A DNA stretch of 64,000 nucleotides from Fluviibacter sp039805725 (GTDB taxonomy: Bacteria > Pseudomonadota > Gammaproteobacteria > Burkholderiales > Rhodocyclaceae): contig JBDLTT010000040.1 in NCBI GenBank assembly GCA_039805725.1, positions 1 to 64,000 on the forward strand. Direction: 5' to 3'. The notes below the pieces were generated by a model that saw only the letters and a program-made list of their open reading frames with translations, had not been told where the DNA came from and ran no database searches. Each line of letters starts with the position of its first letter. Within the stretch, counting starts at the first letter, position 1. Shown one piece after another: positions 1 through 10,364 of the stretch. The position numbers and the translations under genes are program-made.

Positions 1-92
1 GCCAGACAGGCCATCACGGCCGACTGCTTCTGGTCAGCCGGGTACTTGGCGACTTCGCGATCAAAACGCGCAAGGGTTTCCTGAGTCAGCAT
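1..92 (-). CDS. nuoE: NADH-quinone oxidoreductase subunit E (NuoE), N-terminal part only
   Basis: Thirty codons of a gene that runs off the left edge. It begins MLTQETLARFD and continues with a short helical N-terminus (VAKYPADQKQSAVM), which fits the 24-kDa thioredoxin-like [2Fe-2S] subunit of complex I. The start ATG shares one base with the nuoD stop (TGATG), so translation is probably coupled. The cluster-binding cysteines lie outside the window, so identity rests on the start sequence and on its place right after nuoD. Confidence 0.85.
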   Translation of the reverse strand, partial: MLTQETLARFDREVAKYPADQKQSAVMACL

Positions 93-1345
93 CAGCGGTC
101 AACCTCACCAAAAACGATATCCTGGGTCCCGATAATCGTGACCACGTCGGCGATCATGTGACCACGCGACATTTCTTCCAGCGCCGACAGATGGGCGAAG
201 CCCGGCGCGCGAATCTTCATGCGGTACGGCTTGTTGGCACCGTCCGACGACAGGTAGATGCCGAACTCGCCCTTCGGGTGTTCGATGGCGGCATAGCAAT
301 CGTTTTCCGGCACATGCATGCCTTCGGTAAAGAGCTTGAAGTGGTGAATCAGCTCTTCCATGTTCGATTTCATCGATTCACGGGGCGGCGGTGCGACCTT
401 GTAATCGCTCGTAATCACCGGGCCGGGATTAGCGCGCAGCCAGGTAATGCATTGTTTGATGATGCGGTTCGACTGCGCCATCTCTTCCATACGCACCAGG
501 TAGCGGTCGTAAGAGTCGCCATTGGTGCCCACCGGGATGTCGAAATCCAGACGGTCGTAAACTTCATACGGCTGCTTCTTGCGCAGATCCCAGGCGATAC
601 CCGAACCGCGCAGCATAGCACCCGTCAGACCCATGTTCAGGGCACGCTCCGGCGAGACAACACCAATGCCGACCAGACGCTGTTTCCAGATCCGGTTGTC
701 GGTCAGCAGGTTATGGTAGTCATCCAGATACGCCGGGAAACGATTCGTAAAATCTTCCAGGAAGTCGAGCAACGACCCCTGACGGTTCTTGTTCAACTCG
801 GCCACGCGCTTGGCGTCTTTCCAGGGCGACACCTCATACTTCGGCATGACGTCCGGCAGGTCGCGATAAACGCCACCCGGACGGAAATAGGCGGCGTGCA
901 AACGGGCGCCCGACACCGACTCGTAAACGTCCATCAGATCTTCACGATCGCGGAAGGTATAGAGCGCCATGGTCATGGCACCCACGTCGAGGCCGTGACA
1001 GCCGATCCACAGCAGGTGATTCAGCAGACGGGTGACTTCATCGAACATCACGCGAATGTACTGGGCACGCTCGGGCACCTGGATGCCGAGCATCTTTTCG
1101 ATCGCCATGCAGTAAGCGTGCTCGTTGCACATGGTCGACACGTAGTCCAGTCGATCCATGTAAGGGACTGACTGCACCCACGTCCGGGTCTCGGCCAGCT
1201 TTTCCGTCGCACGGTGCAGCAGACCGATGTGGGGATCGGCGCGCTCAACCGTTTCGCCATCCAGCTCCAGCACCAGACGCAGCACACCGTGTGCCGAGGG
1301 ATGCTGGGGTCCAAAGTTCAATGTGTAGTTACGAATCTCTGACAT
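92..1345 (-). CDS. nuoD: NADH-quinone oxidoreductase subunit D (NuoD, 49-kDa subunit)
   Basis: Complex I peripheral-arm subunit that, with NuoB, forms the quinone-binding site. The protein is 417 aa, a normal length for the non-fused form. Near the N-terminus it has the family segment GPQHPSAHGVLRL, where the histidines line the quinone pocket, followed by GLLHRATEKLAE and DRLDYVS. It ends IIGTQDIVFGEVDR, the characteristic C-terminus of this family related to NiFe hydrogenase large subunits. NuoC is a separate gene, unlike the nuoCD fusion of E. coli. The gene lies fourth in a nuoA-B-C-D-E order and overlaps the nuoE start by one base. Confidence 0.98.
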   Translation of the reverse strand: MSEIRNYTLNFGPQHPSAHGVLRLVLELDGETVERADPHIGLLHRATEKLAETRTWVQSVPYMDRLDYVSTMCNEHAYCMAIEKMLGIQVPERAQYIRVMFDEVTRLLNHLLWIGCHGLDVGAMTMALYTFRDREDLMDVYESVSGARLHAAYFRPGGVYRDLPDVMPKYEVSPWKDAKRVAELNKNRQGSLLDFLEDFTNRFPAYLDDYHNLLTDNRIWKQRLVGIGVVSPERALNMGLTGAMLRGSGIAWDLRKKQPYEVYDRLDFDIPVGTNGDSYDRYLVRMEEMAQSNRIIKQCITWLRANPGPVITSDYKVAPPPRESMKSNMEELIHHFKLFTEGMHVPENDCYAAIEHPKGEFGIYLSSDGANKPYRMKIRAPGFAHLSALEEMSRGHMIADVVTIIGTQDIVFGEVDR

Positions 1346-1404
1346 GCTGCGATCCTGGATGTCCGGTGTGGTCCGTACTGATCTCGGTGATGTAAACCCG
1401 CGCT

Positions 1405-2007
1405 TTATCGCGCCGGTTCGCCATAGGTTTCTTCACGCACGATACGCGGCGTGTTTTCGCGCGGTTCGATCGTGACGGGTTGATAGATAACGCGCTTCTG
1501 CTCATCGTCATAACGCATCTCGACGTAACCCGAAATCGGGAAGTCCTTGCGGAACGGATGGCCGACAAAACCGTAATCGGTCAGGATACGACGCAGATCC
1601 GGATGGTTGACGAACAGAATGCCAAACAAATCGAAGGCTTCGCGTTCGAACCAGTTGGCGGCGGTCCAGACATCCACGACCGAATCAACGACCGGCATTT
1701 GATCGTCCGGCGCATAAACACGAACCCGTACGCGCTGGTTCAGTTCCACGGACAGCAGGTGCACCACCACGGCAAATCGTTTTTCATGCGATTCCTTGCC
1801 ACCGTAGGTTGAATAATCAACGCCGCAAAGGTCGATCAACTGATCGAACTTGAGGCCGGCAGCATCGCGCAGCTTCAACATTGCCGCATGGTAATCGGCG
1901 ACAGCAACATCGATGGTGATTTCACCCAAAGCTTGCTTCGTGCGGACGATGGCACCACCCAGTACCTGTTGCAGGGAATCGGCGAGGGTTTGTGTGTTTT
2001 GCGTCAT
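1405..2007 (-). CDS. nuoC: NADH-quinone oxidoreductase subunit C (NuoC, 30-kDa subunit)
   Basis: Hydrophilic complex I subunit, 200 aa, that packs against NuoD and NuoB in the peripheral arm. The family signature ERE(A)FDLFGI followed by HPDLRRILTDYGFVGHPFRKDFP is complete near residues 115-150. The C-terminal tail carries EPRENTPRIVREETYG, typical of stand-alone proteobacterial NuoC. It starts 24 bases after the nuoB stop. Its stop is separated from nuoD by a 59-base gap that holds no obvious terminator. Confidence 0.97.
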   Translation of the reverse strand: MTQNTQTLADSLQQVLGGAIVRTKQALGEITIDVAVADYHAAMLKLRDAAGLKFDQLIDLCGVDYSTYGGKESHEKRFAVVVHLLSVELNQRVRVRVYAPDDQMPVVDSVVDVWTAANWFEREAFDLFGILFVNHPDLRRILTDYGFVGHPFRKDFPISGYVEMRYDDEQKRVIYQPVTIEPRENTPRIVREETYGEPAR

Positions 2008-2031
2008 GATCTTCTGTGTCCCCTACCGTGC

Positions 2032-2511
2032 TCAGCGGGCAATCGTACTGGTACGACGAATCTTGTTCTGTAGCTGAACCAGACCGTACAGCAGCGCTTC
2101 GGCGGTCGGCGGACAACCCGGCACATAAATATCGACCGGTACGATGCGGTCACAGCCGCGCACCACCGAGTACGAGTAGTGGTAATAACCACCACCGTTG
2201 GCGCAAGACCCCATCGACACGACCCAGCGCGGTTCGGCCATCTGGTCGTACACCTTGCGCAGCGCCGGCGCCATCTTATTGGTCAGCGTACCAGCGACCA
2301 CCATCAGGTCTGACTGGCGCGGGCTCGGGCGGAAGACCATACCGAAACGGTCAAGGTCATAACGCGCGGTACCGGCGTGGATCATTTCGACAGCGCAACA
2401 GGCCAGACCAAAGGTCATCGGCCAGAGCGAGCCTGTACGGCAGTAATTGATCAGCTTGTCAGCCGTGGTGGTGACAAAACCTTCGTTGAGTACGCCCTGA
2501 ATCTTGGACAT
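2032..2511 (-). CDS. nuoB: NADH-quinone oxidoreductase subunit B (NuoB, PSST subunit)
   Basis: Carries iron-sulfur cluster N2, the last electron carrier before quinone. The 159-aa protein shows the adjacent cysteines in FGLACCAVEM, then GSCANGGGYY and VPGCPPTAEALLYG, which together supply the four cluster ligands. Only three bases separate the nuoA stop from its start, so it is translated as part of the same message. Nothing unusual is seen. Confidence 0.98.
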   Translation of the reverse strand: MSKIQGVLNEGFVTTTADKLINYCRTGSLWPMTFGLACCAVEMIHAGTARYDLDRFGMVFRPSPRQSDLMVVAGTLTNKMAPALRKVYDQMAEPRWVVSMGSCANGGGYYHYSYSVVRGCDRIVPVDIYVPGCPPTAEALLYGLVQLQNKIRRTSTIAR

Positions 2512-2514
2512 TGC

Positions 2515-2871
2515 TTACTCCCACTCGAAGGCGCGCTTCCGCCACCCGTAGATGAAGCCCACGACCAGGATGGTCAAAAAAACCATCATGGCGATAAAAC
2601 CATGCATGCCAATTTCTTTGATCACCACCGCCCAAGGGAAAAGAAAGGCGATCTCCAGATCGAAAAGAATGAAGATAATGGCCAGAAGGTAGTAGCGAAC
2701 GTCGAACTTCATCCGCGCGTCTTCAAAGGCCTCGAAGCCACATTCGTACGCGGAAAGCTTCTCGCTATCAGGATTATTCGGAGCAACGAAGTGGTTCAGC
2801 AGACGAGCCAGAACGCCCACGGCGACGCCGACTGCGACGAACACCAGGATCGGAAAGTAATTTTCGAGCAT
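2515..2871 (-). CDS. nuoA: NADH-quinone oxidoreductase subunit A (NuoA)
   Basis: Small membrane subunit of complex I, 118 aa from the start chosen here (MLENYFPILVFVAVG). An in-frame upstream start would add 12 residues (MLCVIWQTLGGL), but family members begin just before the first membrane helix. Three transmembrane helices are visible, with the conserved loop SAYECGFEAFEDARMKFDVRYY between helices 1 and 2; its cysteine and acidic residues are hallmarks of the quinone-site loop. It is the first gene of the nuo operon and lies about 70 bases downstream of the tRNA-Leu gene on the same strand. Confidence 0.96.
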   Translation of the reverse strand: MLENYFPILVFVAVGVAVGVLARLLNHFVAPNNPDSEKLSAYECGFEAFEDARMKFDVRYYLLAIIFILFDLEIAFLFPWAVVIKEIGMHGFIAMMVFLTILVVGFIYGWRKRAFEWE

Positions 2872-2943
2872 CAAGCCACCCAAAGTTTGCCAAATGACGC
2901 ACAACAACCAAAACCCACAATAACCGACCAGACAAGACTATCC

Positions 2944-3028
2944 TGGTGCCGACGGCGAGACTCGAACTCGCACAGCTTGCGCCACTACCCCCTCAAGATA
3001 GCGTGTCTACCAATTTCACCACGTCGGC
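2944..3028 (-). tRNA. leuU: tRNA-Leu(GAG)
   Basis: 85 nt including an encoded CCA. The acceptor stem GCCGACG pairs fully with CGTCGGC. The anticodon loop reads TTGAGGG after the stem CTATC, giving anticodon GAG, and a long variable arm is present, as in type II leucine tRNAs. It lies between secG and nuoA on the same strand, a common arrangement in beta- and gammaproteobacteria. The symbol follows E. coli usage for the GAG isoacceptor. Confidence 0.95.
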
Positions 3029-3060
3029 ATTCCTGTTCGGTCAGCTACAGAAGCTGCAAC

Positions 3061-3435
3061 TCACCGAGGTACGTTTTTGGCCTTCGACGCACCTTCCGGA
3101 CCGGCAATTTTGCCTTCCATCGGAACACTCGCAGCACCAGCAACACCGGGTTCTGATTCTACATTGGATTGCATCACACTGCCAGCATTTTTCGACTGTA
3201 ACGACTGAAAATTCGCCAGCAACAATGCGGTCACGAAGAAGACAGTCGCGAGCACCGCCGTCGAACGCGATAGAAAGTTGGCCGAGCCCGTTGCACCGAA
3301 CAAACTGCCCGACGCGCCACTACCAAAGGCCGCACCCATATCGGCACCCTTGCCATGCTGCATCAGCACAAGGCCAATCACACCCAGTGCCGATACAATG
3401 TTCGCGATAAGTACAATGACGTAAAGAATATCCAT
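3061..3435 (-). CDS. secG: Preprotein translocase subunit SecG
   Basis: Small non-essential partner of SecYE in the inner membrane, assisting SecA-driven export. The 124-aa protein has a first membrane helix (residues about 3-22), the family motif LVLMQHGKGADMGAAFGSG, then a second helix (about 55-75). After that comes a polar Ser/Ala/Gly-rich tail rich in low-complexity residues, longer than the 110-aa E. coli protein. It sits between tpiA and tRNA-Leu in the same direction, the classic neighbourhood. Confidence 0.95.
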   Translation of the reverse strand: MDILYVIVLIANIVSALGVIGLVLMQHGKGADMGAAFGSGASGSLFGATGSANFLSRSTAVLATVFFVTALLLANFQSLQSKNAGSVMQSNVESEPGVAGAASVPMEGKIAGPEGASKAKNVPR

Positions 3436-3473
3436 CTGTTTGCCTGCTTCTCTTTCCTGAAAAACGTCCGAAA

Positions 3474-4244
3474 TTACACCGCGCGCATCGTGGCGGCGGT
3501 GCAGATTGTACTGAAATCCTGGGCATCCAGGGCGGCGCCACCGATCAAACCACCATCCACATCCGGTAGCGCAAACAAGGTTGCCGCATTATTGCCCTTC
3601 ACGCTACCACCGTAGAGAATACGGGTCTGAACGAGGCCAGCCGCCACCAGACGCTGACGAATATGGGCATGCACCGACTGCACGCCTTCTGGCATCGGGG
3701 TTTTACCGGTCCCGATCGCCCACACCGGTTCGTACGCGATCACCAGGCTGGTGCCCTCATCTGCCACAGCGGCCAGGGCCAGAAGCACCGGAGCCAGCTG
3801 GCGGTCGATGATATCCAACGTCTGGCCAGAGGCCTCCTGCTCGGCGGATTCGCCAACACAGACGATCGGCATCAGGCCACTATCGAGCGCGGCGATCGCC
3901 TGTGCCGCCACCTGCGCATCGGTCTCACCACAATACTGGCGGCGCTCCGAATGACCCACGATCACGTAGCGACAGCCCAGATCACGTAGCATGGACGCGC
4001 TGACCTGGCCCGTGAAGGCGCCCGCACGATGTTCGCTGACGGTCTGGGCGCCCACGCCAATCGGCGTTTCGGCCAGCAGTGCGGCGATTTGCGGCAGATA
4101 GGGGAACGGCGGGCAGACACCGATCTCCGGCAACGGCTGTTGCGCCAGCGCGGCAAGCAACGCCTCGATCAGAGCGCGGTTCGTCTCGAACGCACCGTTC
4201 ATCTTCCAATTGCCTACCACCAGTGGTGTTCTGACGACCGTCAT
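3474..4244 (-). CDS. tpiA: Triosephosphate isomerase
   Basis: Glycolytic interconversion of dihydroxyacetone phosphate and glyceraldehyde 3-phosphate; cytosolic TIM barrel of 256 aa. Active-site elements are all visible: NWKMNG (Lys) near the N-terminus, VGHSERR (His) mid-protein, AYEPVWAIGTGKTP (Glu and phosphate loop), and YGGSVKGNN and GGLIGGAALDAQDF at the C-terminus. The ATG used here is preceded by an AGGA ribosome site; a GTG one codon upstream would be an alternative. It is separated from glmM by a terminator, so it probably has its own promoter just upstream, and it leads into secG. Confidence 0.97.
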   Translation of the reverse strand: MTVVRTPLVVGNWKMNGAFETNRALIEALLAALAQQPLPEIGVCPPFPYLPQIAALLAETPIGVGAQTVSEHRAGAFTGQVSASMLRDLGCRYVIVGHSERRQYCGETDAQVAAQAIAALDSGLMPIVCVGESAEQEASGQTLDIIDRQLAPVLLALAAVADEGTSLVIAYEPVWAIGTGKTPMPEGVQSVHAHIRQRLVAAGLVQTRILYGGSVKGNNAATLFALPDVDGGLIGGAALDAQDFSTICTAATMRAV

Positions 4245-4290
4245 CACGAATCCTATTAAGCAGGAATACGAAAAATCGGAAAACTACGAT

Positions 4291-4320
4291 AAAAAGGCGC
4301 TCAACCTTATGGCGAGCGCC
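4291..4320 (-). terminator. Rho-independent terminator after glmM
   Basis: On the minus strand the arms GGCGCTC and GAGCGCC enclose an 11-base loop and are followed by a run of five T. It lies about 100 bases downstream of glmM and some 45 bases upstream of tpiA, so it should end glmM transcription and separate it from the tpiA-secG unit. Confidence 0.75.
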
Positions 4321-4423
4321 TATTCTAGAGCTTGAATTGTATTATTTTCGCGCTGCCCCGGTCAAACAGCACGACCAGAAGCGCCCTTCACGTTCCAAGT
4401 TATGCCGCTGGTGCCCGGCATTC

Positions 4424-5782
4424 TTACACGACCGATTTGACGGTCAGCGCGATACTTTCGGCTTCACCCCGTGACAAAGACGAATCTTCGGCTTCAACCA
4501 TGACGCGAAGCACCGGTTCCGTGCCGGACGGTCGCAACAGGACACGCCCACGCCCCGCCAAACGCTGCTCTGCGGCGCTGATGGCTTGTTGGATCGCGGC
4601 GTGTTGTTGCCAGTTGAAACCGGGCGACACCGGCACATTGATCATGGTCTGCGGATAGAGACGCAGCGCCCCCAGCAAGCCGGCCAGACTTTGACCCGAG
4701 CGTTTGAGCGCCACCAGGACCTGCAACGCCGAAACCAGACCATCGCCCGTCGTATGACGATCCAGCGCCAAAATATGGCCCGAGTTCTCGCCCCCAAACA
4801 ACCAACCCTCGGACGCCAGCATCTCCATCACATAACGGTCGCCCACTTTGGCCCGCTTAAAAGGCACACCTGCCGAGACCAGCGCCTGTTCCAATGCCAT
4901 ATTCGTCATCAGCGTGCCGACCACGCCCGCCACCGGACCATCCAGTAGCCGGTCTCGGACGATCGCATACAGAATCTGATCGCCGTCATAGGCTCGCCCG
5001 TCGGCATCAACCATCACCAGACGATCCGCATCACCGTCCAGCGCGATCCCGAAATCAGCCTTGGCTTCGACTACGTGTCGCCCCAGAGACTCCGGATGCA
5101 ATGCCCCGACGCCGGCATTGATGTTTTCACCGTCCGGCGTATTGCCGATAGCGACCACATCGGCACCCAACTCATGCAGCACTTCGGGTGCGATGTGATA
5201 GGCCGCGCCGTGCGCACAATCCACGACGATTTTTAGACCGCGCAAATCGAAACTGTGCGGCACCGTACTCTTGCAAAATTCAATATAACGGCCAGCAGCA
5301 TCATCAATGCGACGGGCGCGCCCCAAGTCTTTGGGCGCTACGGTCTGCATCGGTTTGCCGTCCATCTCGTCAATGGCGGCTTCGATGGCACGTTCCACAT
5401 CATCCGGTAGTTTCTTGCCATCGGCCGAGAAGAACTTGATACCGTTATCTTCAAAAGGGTTATGCGAGGCGGAAATCACCACGCCCGCCTGCAACCGTAG
5501 GGCACGTGTCAGATAGGCAATGCCCGGCGTCGGCAGCGGTCCTACCAGGTAAACGTCTACCCCTGCGGCCGAAAAGCCCGCTTCCAGTGCCGCCTCCAGC
5601 ATATAACCGGAATTACGGGTGTCTTTACCGATCAGCACTCCCGGACGGTGGCCACCAGTATCACTACGCCCGACCAGAACACGGCCAGCGGCATACCCCA
5701 GGCGCAGGACAAAGTCGGGCGTAATCGGATACTGGCCAACACGACCGCGCACACCATCCGTACCGAAATATTTTCGACTCAT
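4424..5782 (-). CDS. glmM: Phosphoglucosamine mutase
   Basis: Converts glucosamine-6-phosphate to glucosamine-1-phosphate for UDP-GlcNAc, feeding peptidoglycan and lipid A. The 452-aa protein begins MSRKYFGTDGVRGRVG and has the phosphoserine active-site loop VISASHNPFEDNG near residue 100. The metal-binding loop ALDGDADR is near residue 245, the sugar-binding GGENSGH near 328, and the phosphate-binding RPSGTEPVLRVM near the C-terminus. It follows folP by 40 bases in the ftsH-folP-glmM order seen across many proteobacteria. Confidence 0.98.
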   Translation of the reverse strand: MSRKYFGTDGVRGRVGQYPITPDFVLRLGYAAGRVLVGRSDTGGHRPGVLIGKDTRNSGYMLEAALEAGFSAAGVDVYLVGPLPTPGIAYLTRALRLQAGVVISASHNPFEDNGIKFFSADGKKLPDDVERAIEAAIDEMDGKPMQTVAPKDLGRARRIDDAAGRYIEFCKSTVPHSFDLRGLKIVVDCAHGAAYHIAPEVLHELGADVVAIGNTPDGENINAGVGALHPESLGRHVVEAKADFGIALDGDADRLVMVDADGRAYDGDQILYAIVRDRLLDGPVAGVVGTLMTNMALEQALVSAGVPFKRAKVGDRYVMEMLASEGWLFGGENSGHILALDRHTTGDGLVSALQVLVALKRSGQSLAGLLGALRLYPQTMINVPVSPGFNWQQHAAIQQAISAAEQRLAGRGRVLLRPSGTEPVLRVMVEAEDSSLSRGEAESIALTVKSVV

Positions 5783-5822
5783 GCCAATCCAGCTCCTGAA
5801 TATCTATCGAATGCCTTGTCCA

Positions 5823-6659
5823 TCAACCTAACGCCCGCAAAACCTTGAGTGCATCCACGGTTTCGCTCACGTCGTGCACCCGCACCATGGCTGCCCCGTA
5901 TTGTGCCGCAAGCAACGCTGCGGCAACGCTCCCGGCGACACGTTCGTTCACCGGCTTGTCCAGCACATGACCAATCATGGTTTTACGCGAAACACCCACC
6001 AGCACCGGCAGGCCAAGCTTCACCAGATCGGGTAGCGCCCGGAACAATTGTTGATTATGCGCAAAGGTCTTGCCAAAACCAAATCCGGGGTCGAGGATCA
6101 GCCGGGTTCGGTCGATGCCGGCATGAACGGCAGCAACCTGGGCTGTTTGCAAGAAATCCCCCACTTCGGCCACGATATCCCCATATTGGGGCGCCGTCTG
6201 CATGGAGCGGGGTTCACCCTGCATATGCATGAGACAAACAGCCACATTCGCATGCGGCGCTAGCACCGTCGCCGCCGCGGGATCTGCCAACGCCGTCACA
6301 TCGTTGATCATACCCACGCCCAGCCGAATGGATTCGGCCATCACCGGCGCCTTTACCGTATCCACAGAAACCGGCACGCCAGCCGCCACCAGTTTTTCAA
6401 GCAACGGCAGCAAACGATCCAATTCTTCCTGCAACCCTACTGGCTGGGCGCCAGGACGGGTCGACTCCGCGCCAATATCGAGCAAGGCCGCGCCGGCGTC
6501 GATCATGCGCATTGCCTGATCAAAAGCCGCATCGACTCGATGGTGCAGACCATCTCCAGAAAAGGAGTCCGGGGTGACATTGACGATGCCCATTACGAGC
6601 GGTCGACCCGGTGACCAGGTCAGCGAATGGGTGCCACAGCGTAGCGAATGTTCGGACAT
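5823..6659 (-). CDS. folP: Dihydropteroate synthase
   Basis: Condenses p-aminobenzoate with the pterin diphosphate in folate synthesis; the target of sulfonamides. The 278-aa TIM barrel shows VMGIVNVTPDSFSGDG near residue 25, DIGAESTRPGA, ILDPGFGFGKT, and GVSRKTMIG, all pterin or pABA contacts. The start at MSEHSLRCG gives normal family length; an in-frame ATG 13 codons upstream would read through a strong hairpin and is less likely. No Shine-Dalgarno sequence precedes the chosen ATG; the 13 bases before it are A/T-rich. Confidence 0.96.
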   Translation of the reverse strand: MSEHSLRCGTHSLTWSPGRPLVMGIVNVTPDSFSGDGLHHRVDAAFDQAMRMIDAGAALLDIGAESTRPGAQPVGLQEELDRLLPLLEKLVAAGVPVSVDTVKAPVMAESIRLGVGMINDVTALADPAAATVLAPHANVAVCLMHMQGEPRSMQTAPQYGDIVAEVGDFLQTAQVAAVHAGIDRTRLILDPGFGFGKTFAHNQQLFRALPDLVKLGLPVLVGVSRKTMIGHVLDKPVNERVAGSVAAALLAAQYGAAMVRVHDVSETVDALKVLRALG

Positions 6660-6671
6660 ATTTAAATACAA

Positions 6672-6694
6672 AGGCCGACCCCTGGGGTCGGCCT
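6672..6694 (-). terminator. Perfect 11-bp hairpin between ftsH and folP
   Basis: Arms AGGCCGACCCC and GGGGTCGGCCT enclose a single unpaired base. On the minus strand it is followed by TTTGTATTTAAAT, a weak U-rich tail, and then directly by the folP start codon. It could be a partial terminator limiting folP-glmM expression from the ftsH promoter, or a structure that shapes ribosome access to folP. Either role is inferred. Confidence 0.55.
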
Positions 6695-6730
6695 GCATGG
6701 GTTCAATGGATTAAGACTAATTCAGCAAAG

Positions 6731-8614
<1,884 letters not shown>

Positions 8615-8732
8615 GATGGCTTTCTGCTCAAAATGTGAAATTGATATCCTATTCTAACCCGAGTCCGGGATCGAACCTTGGCTAATCCTTAAGCCCACAG
8701 CCTGACAAGGGACAAGGCAACTGCATTTTTCA

Positions 8733-9356
8733 TTAATCCTTCAACCCCACACCCAACAGATACAATTCGCTGCTGCGCCCGCGCGAGGCCTCCGGTTTAC
8801 GGGTCACCACCTTACGGAATACCTGGCGCATGGCGACGACATACTCCGCAAACCCTGACCCCTGAAAAACCTTCACCAGAAACGCCCCCTGCGGTTGCAG
8901 GTGGTTGGCGGCAAAATCCAGAGCCAATTCGGCCAGGTGGATCGAACGCGCCTGATCCGACATGGGGATGCCCGACATATTGGGGGCCATATCGGAAAGC
9001 ACAAGATCTACCTTAGCACCATGCAACATCGCTTCGACCTGTTTGAGGACGGCTTCGTCGTGGAAGTCGCCCTGGAGAAACTCGACCCCCGGCAACAGCG
9101 GATCCAGTGGAAGCAGATCCAGACCAATCACCCGCCCGGTATTGCCCAGCCGTTTGCGCGCCACCTGCGACCAACCGCCCGGCGTGCAACCCAGATCCAC
9201 CACAATACCGCCCCGACGAATGAGTTTGTCCTTGTCATCGACCTCCATGAGCTTGAAGGCCGCGCGCGACCGCCAACCCTCGGCCTTGGCGCGTTGCACC
9301 CAGGGGTCGTTCACATGCTCGCGCATCCATGCCTTACTTGTTTTGGTTCTGGCCAT
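8733..9356 (-). CDS. rlmE: 23S rRNA 2'-O-methyltransferase RlmE (FtsJ/RrmJ)
   Basis: Methylates the ribose of U2552 in the 23S rRNA A-loop (E. coli numbering), a late step of 50S assembly. The 207-aa Rossmann-fold protein has SAM motif I VVDLGCTPGGWSQVA near residue 52, LVLSDMAPNMSG carrying the catalytic Asp, and the Lys-containing segment GAFLVKVFQGSGF, followed by KPEASRGRSSELY. These give the K-D-K-E catalytic set. It is divergent from yhbY and precedes ftsH, the classical arrangement. Confidence 0.97.
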   Translation of the reverse strand: MARTKTSKAWMREHVNDPWVQRAKAEGWRSRAAFKLMEVDDKDKLIRRGGIVVDLGCTPGGWSQVARKRLGNTGRVIGLDLLPLDPLLPGVEFLQGDFHDEAVLKQVEAMLHGAKVDLVLSDMAPNMSGIPMSDQARSIHLAELALDFAANHLQPQGAFLVKVFQGSGFAEYVVAMRQVFRKVVTRKPEASRGRSSELYLLGVGLKD

Positions 9357-9449
9357 ATCTTCGATCTGCTTCTGTCTGCTCTAGCGATGCCTGGCGTACA
9401 ATGCCAGCCTTGCATTATCCGTGTTTACTGCCCTGAGTTTCCATTCATT

Positions 9450-9866
9450 ATGACCGCTGACCGACTTGCCCAACTGATTGCCGACAACACCCCTGAAGCA
9501 CCCGCTGCCGGCGCGCTAGCGATTAGCACGGCCCAGCGCCGGGAACTCAAAGCGGCGGCGCACAGCCTAAATCCGGTGGTCACCATCGCCGACAACGGAC
9601 TTTCACCCAGCGTGCTCAAGGAAATCGACCATTCGTTGAACATCCACGGCCTGATCAAAATCCGGGTCGCCAGCGACGAACGCGAACTGCGCGAAAGCTA
9701 TCTGGCCGAAATCTGCCACACCCTGAGCGCCGCTGCGATACAACACATTGGCAAGCTGCTGGTGGTTTGGCGCCCGAAAGCCGAAGTCCGCATCGACAAA
9801 TCCGGCAAAGCCACCGGTCGCCGCAAGGCACCGCGTCAGCTCAAACGCAACTTCCAGAACGGTTAA
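9450..9866 (+). CDS. yhbY: YhbY family RNA-binding protein (CRM domain)
   Basis: A 138-aa protein with a single CRM domain, linked in E. coli to pre-50S ribosomes. After a 30-residue Ala-rich leader it reads TAQRRELKAAAHSLNPVVTIADNGLS, then HGLIKIRV and HIGKLLVVWRP, the conserved strands of the CRM fold. A basic tail (KATGRRKAPRQLKRNF) follows. A much longer in-frame open stretch upstream is antisense to rlmE and is not real; this ATG follows the intergenic region directly. yhbY divergent from rlmE and convergent with greA is a standard order. Confidence 0.92.
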   Translation: MTADRLAQLIADNTPEAPAAGALAISTAQRRELKAAAHSLNPVVTIADNGLSPSVLKEIDHSLNIHGLIKIRVASDERELRESYLAEICHTLSAAAIQHIGKLLVVWRPKAEVRIDKSGKATGRRKAPRQLKRNFQNG

Positions 9867-9879
9867 CAGATCGATCCGG

Positions 9880-10356
9880 TCAGATGTACCGGACGTCAAT
9901 CATCTCGTATTCGCGTTGACCACCGGGCGTCTGAACCTGCACCACGTCACCAGCAAACTTGCCAATCAGCGCACGCGCCAACGGGGACGCATACGAAATT
10001 TTGCCCTGCTTGATATCGGCCTCGTCTTCACCAACGATCTGATACGTCACGGCTTGACCTGAGTCTGCATCTTCCAGATCGACTGTTGCACCGAATACAC
10101 AACGTCCATCGGCATCCATGGCGGCCGGATCAATGATCTGGGCATGGCTTAACTTGCCTTCCACTTCCTGAATTCGGCCTTCGATGAAGCCCTGCTTTTC
10201 TTTTGCCGCATCGTATTCGGCGTTCTCCGACAAATCACCGTGGGCGCGCGCCTCGGCAATCGCCTCGATCACAGCGGGGCGCTCGATGGTTTTCAGGCGC
10301 TGCAATTCTTCCTGAAGCAGGGCAGCACCCTTAACGGTTAATGGAACCTTCGACAT
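9880..10356 (-). CDS. greA: Transcription elongation factor GreA
   Basis: Rescues backtracked RNA polymerase by stimulating transcript cleavage. It is 158 aa, the standard length, with an N-terminal coiled coil carrying LSENAEYDAAKEKQGFIEGRI (the tip has conserved acidic residues) and a C-terminal FKBP-like domain with SPLARALIGKFAGDVVQV. The chosen ATG matches the family (MSKVPLT); a GTG three codons upstream overlaps the carB stop. The gene follows carB with no gap, so it is probably co-transcribed with carAB. Confidence 0.97.
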   Translation of the reverse strand: MSKVPLTVKGAALLQEELQRLKTIERPAVIEAIAEARAHGDLSENAEYDAAKEKQGFIEGRIQEVEGKLSHAQIIDPAAMDADGRCVFGATVDLEDADSGQAVTYQIVGEDEADIKQGKISYASPLARALIGKFAGDVVQVQTPGGQREYEMIDVRYI

Positions 10357-10364
10357 AGCGGTCA

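Noticed and set aside
158..1171. 337-codon open frame antisense to nuoD
   Set aside because: Shadow of nuoD in a GC-rich genome, with the same low-complexity composition as other antisense frames.
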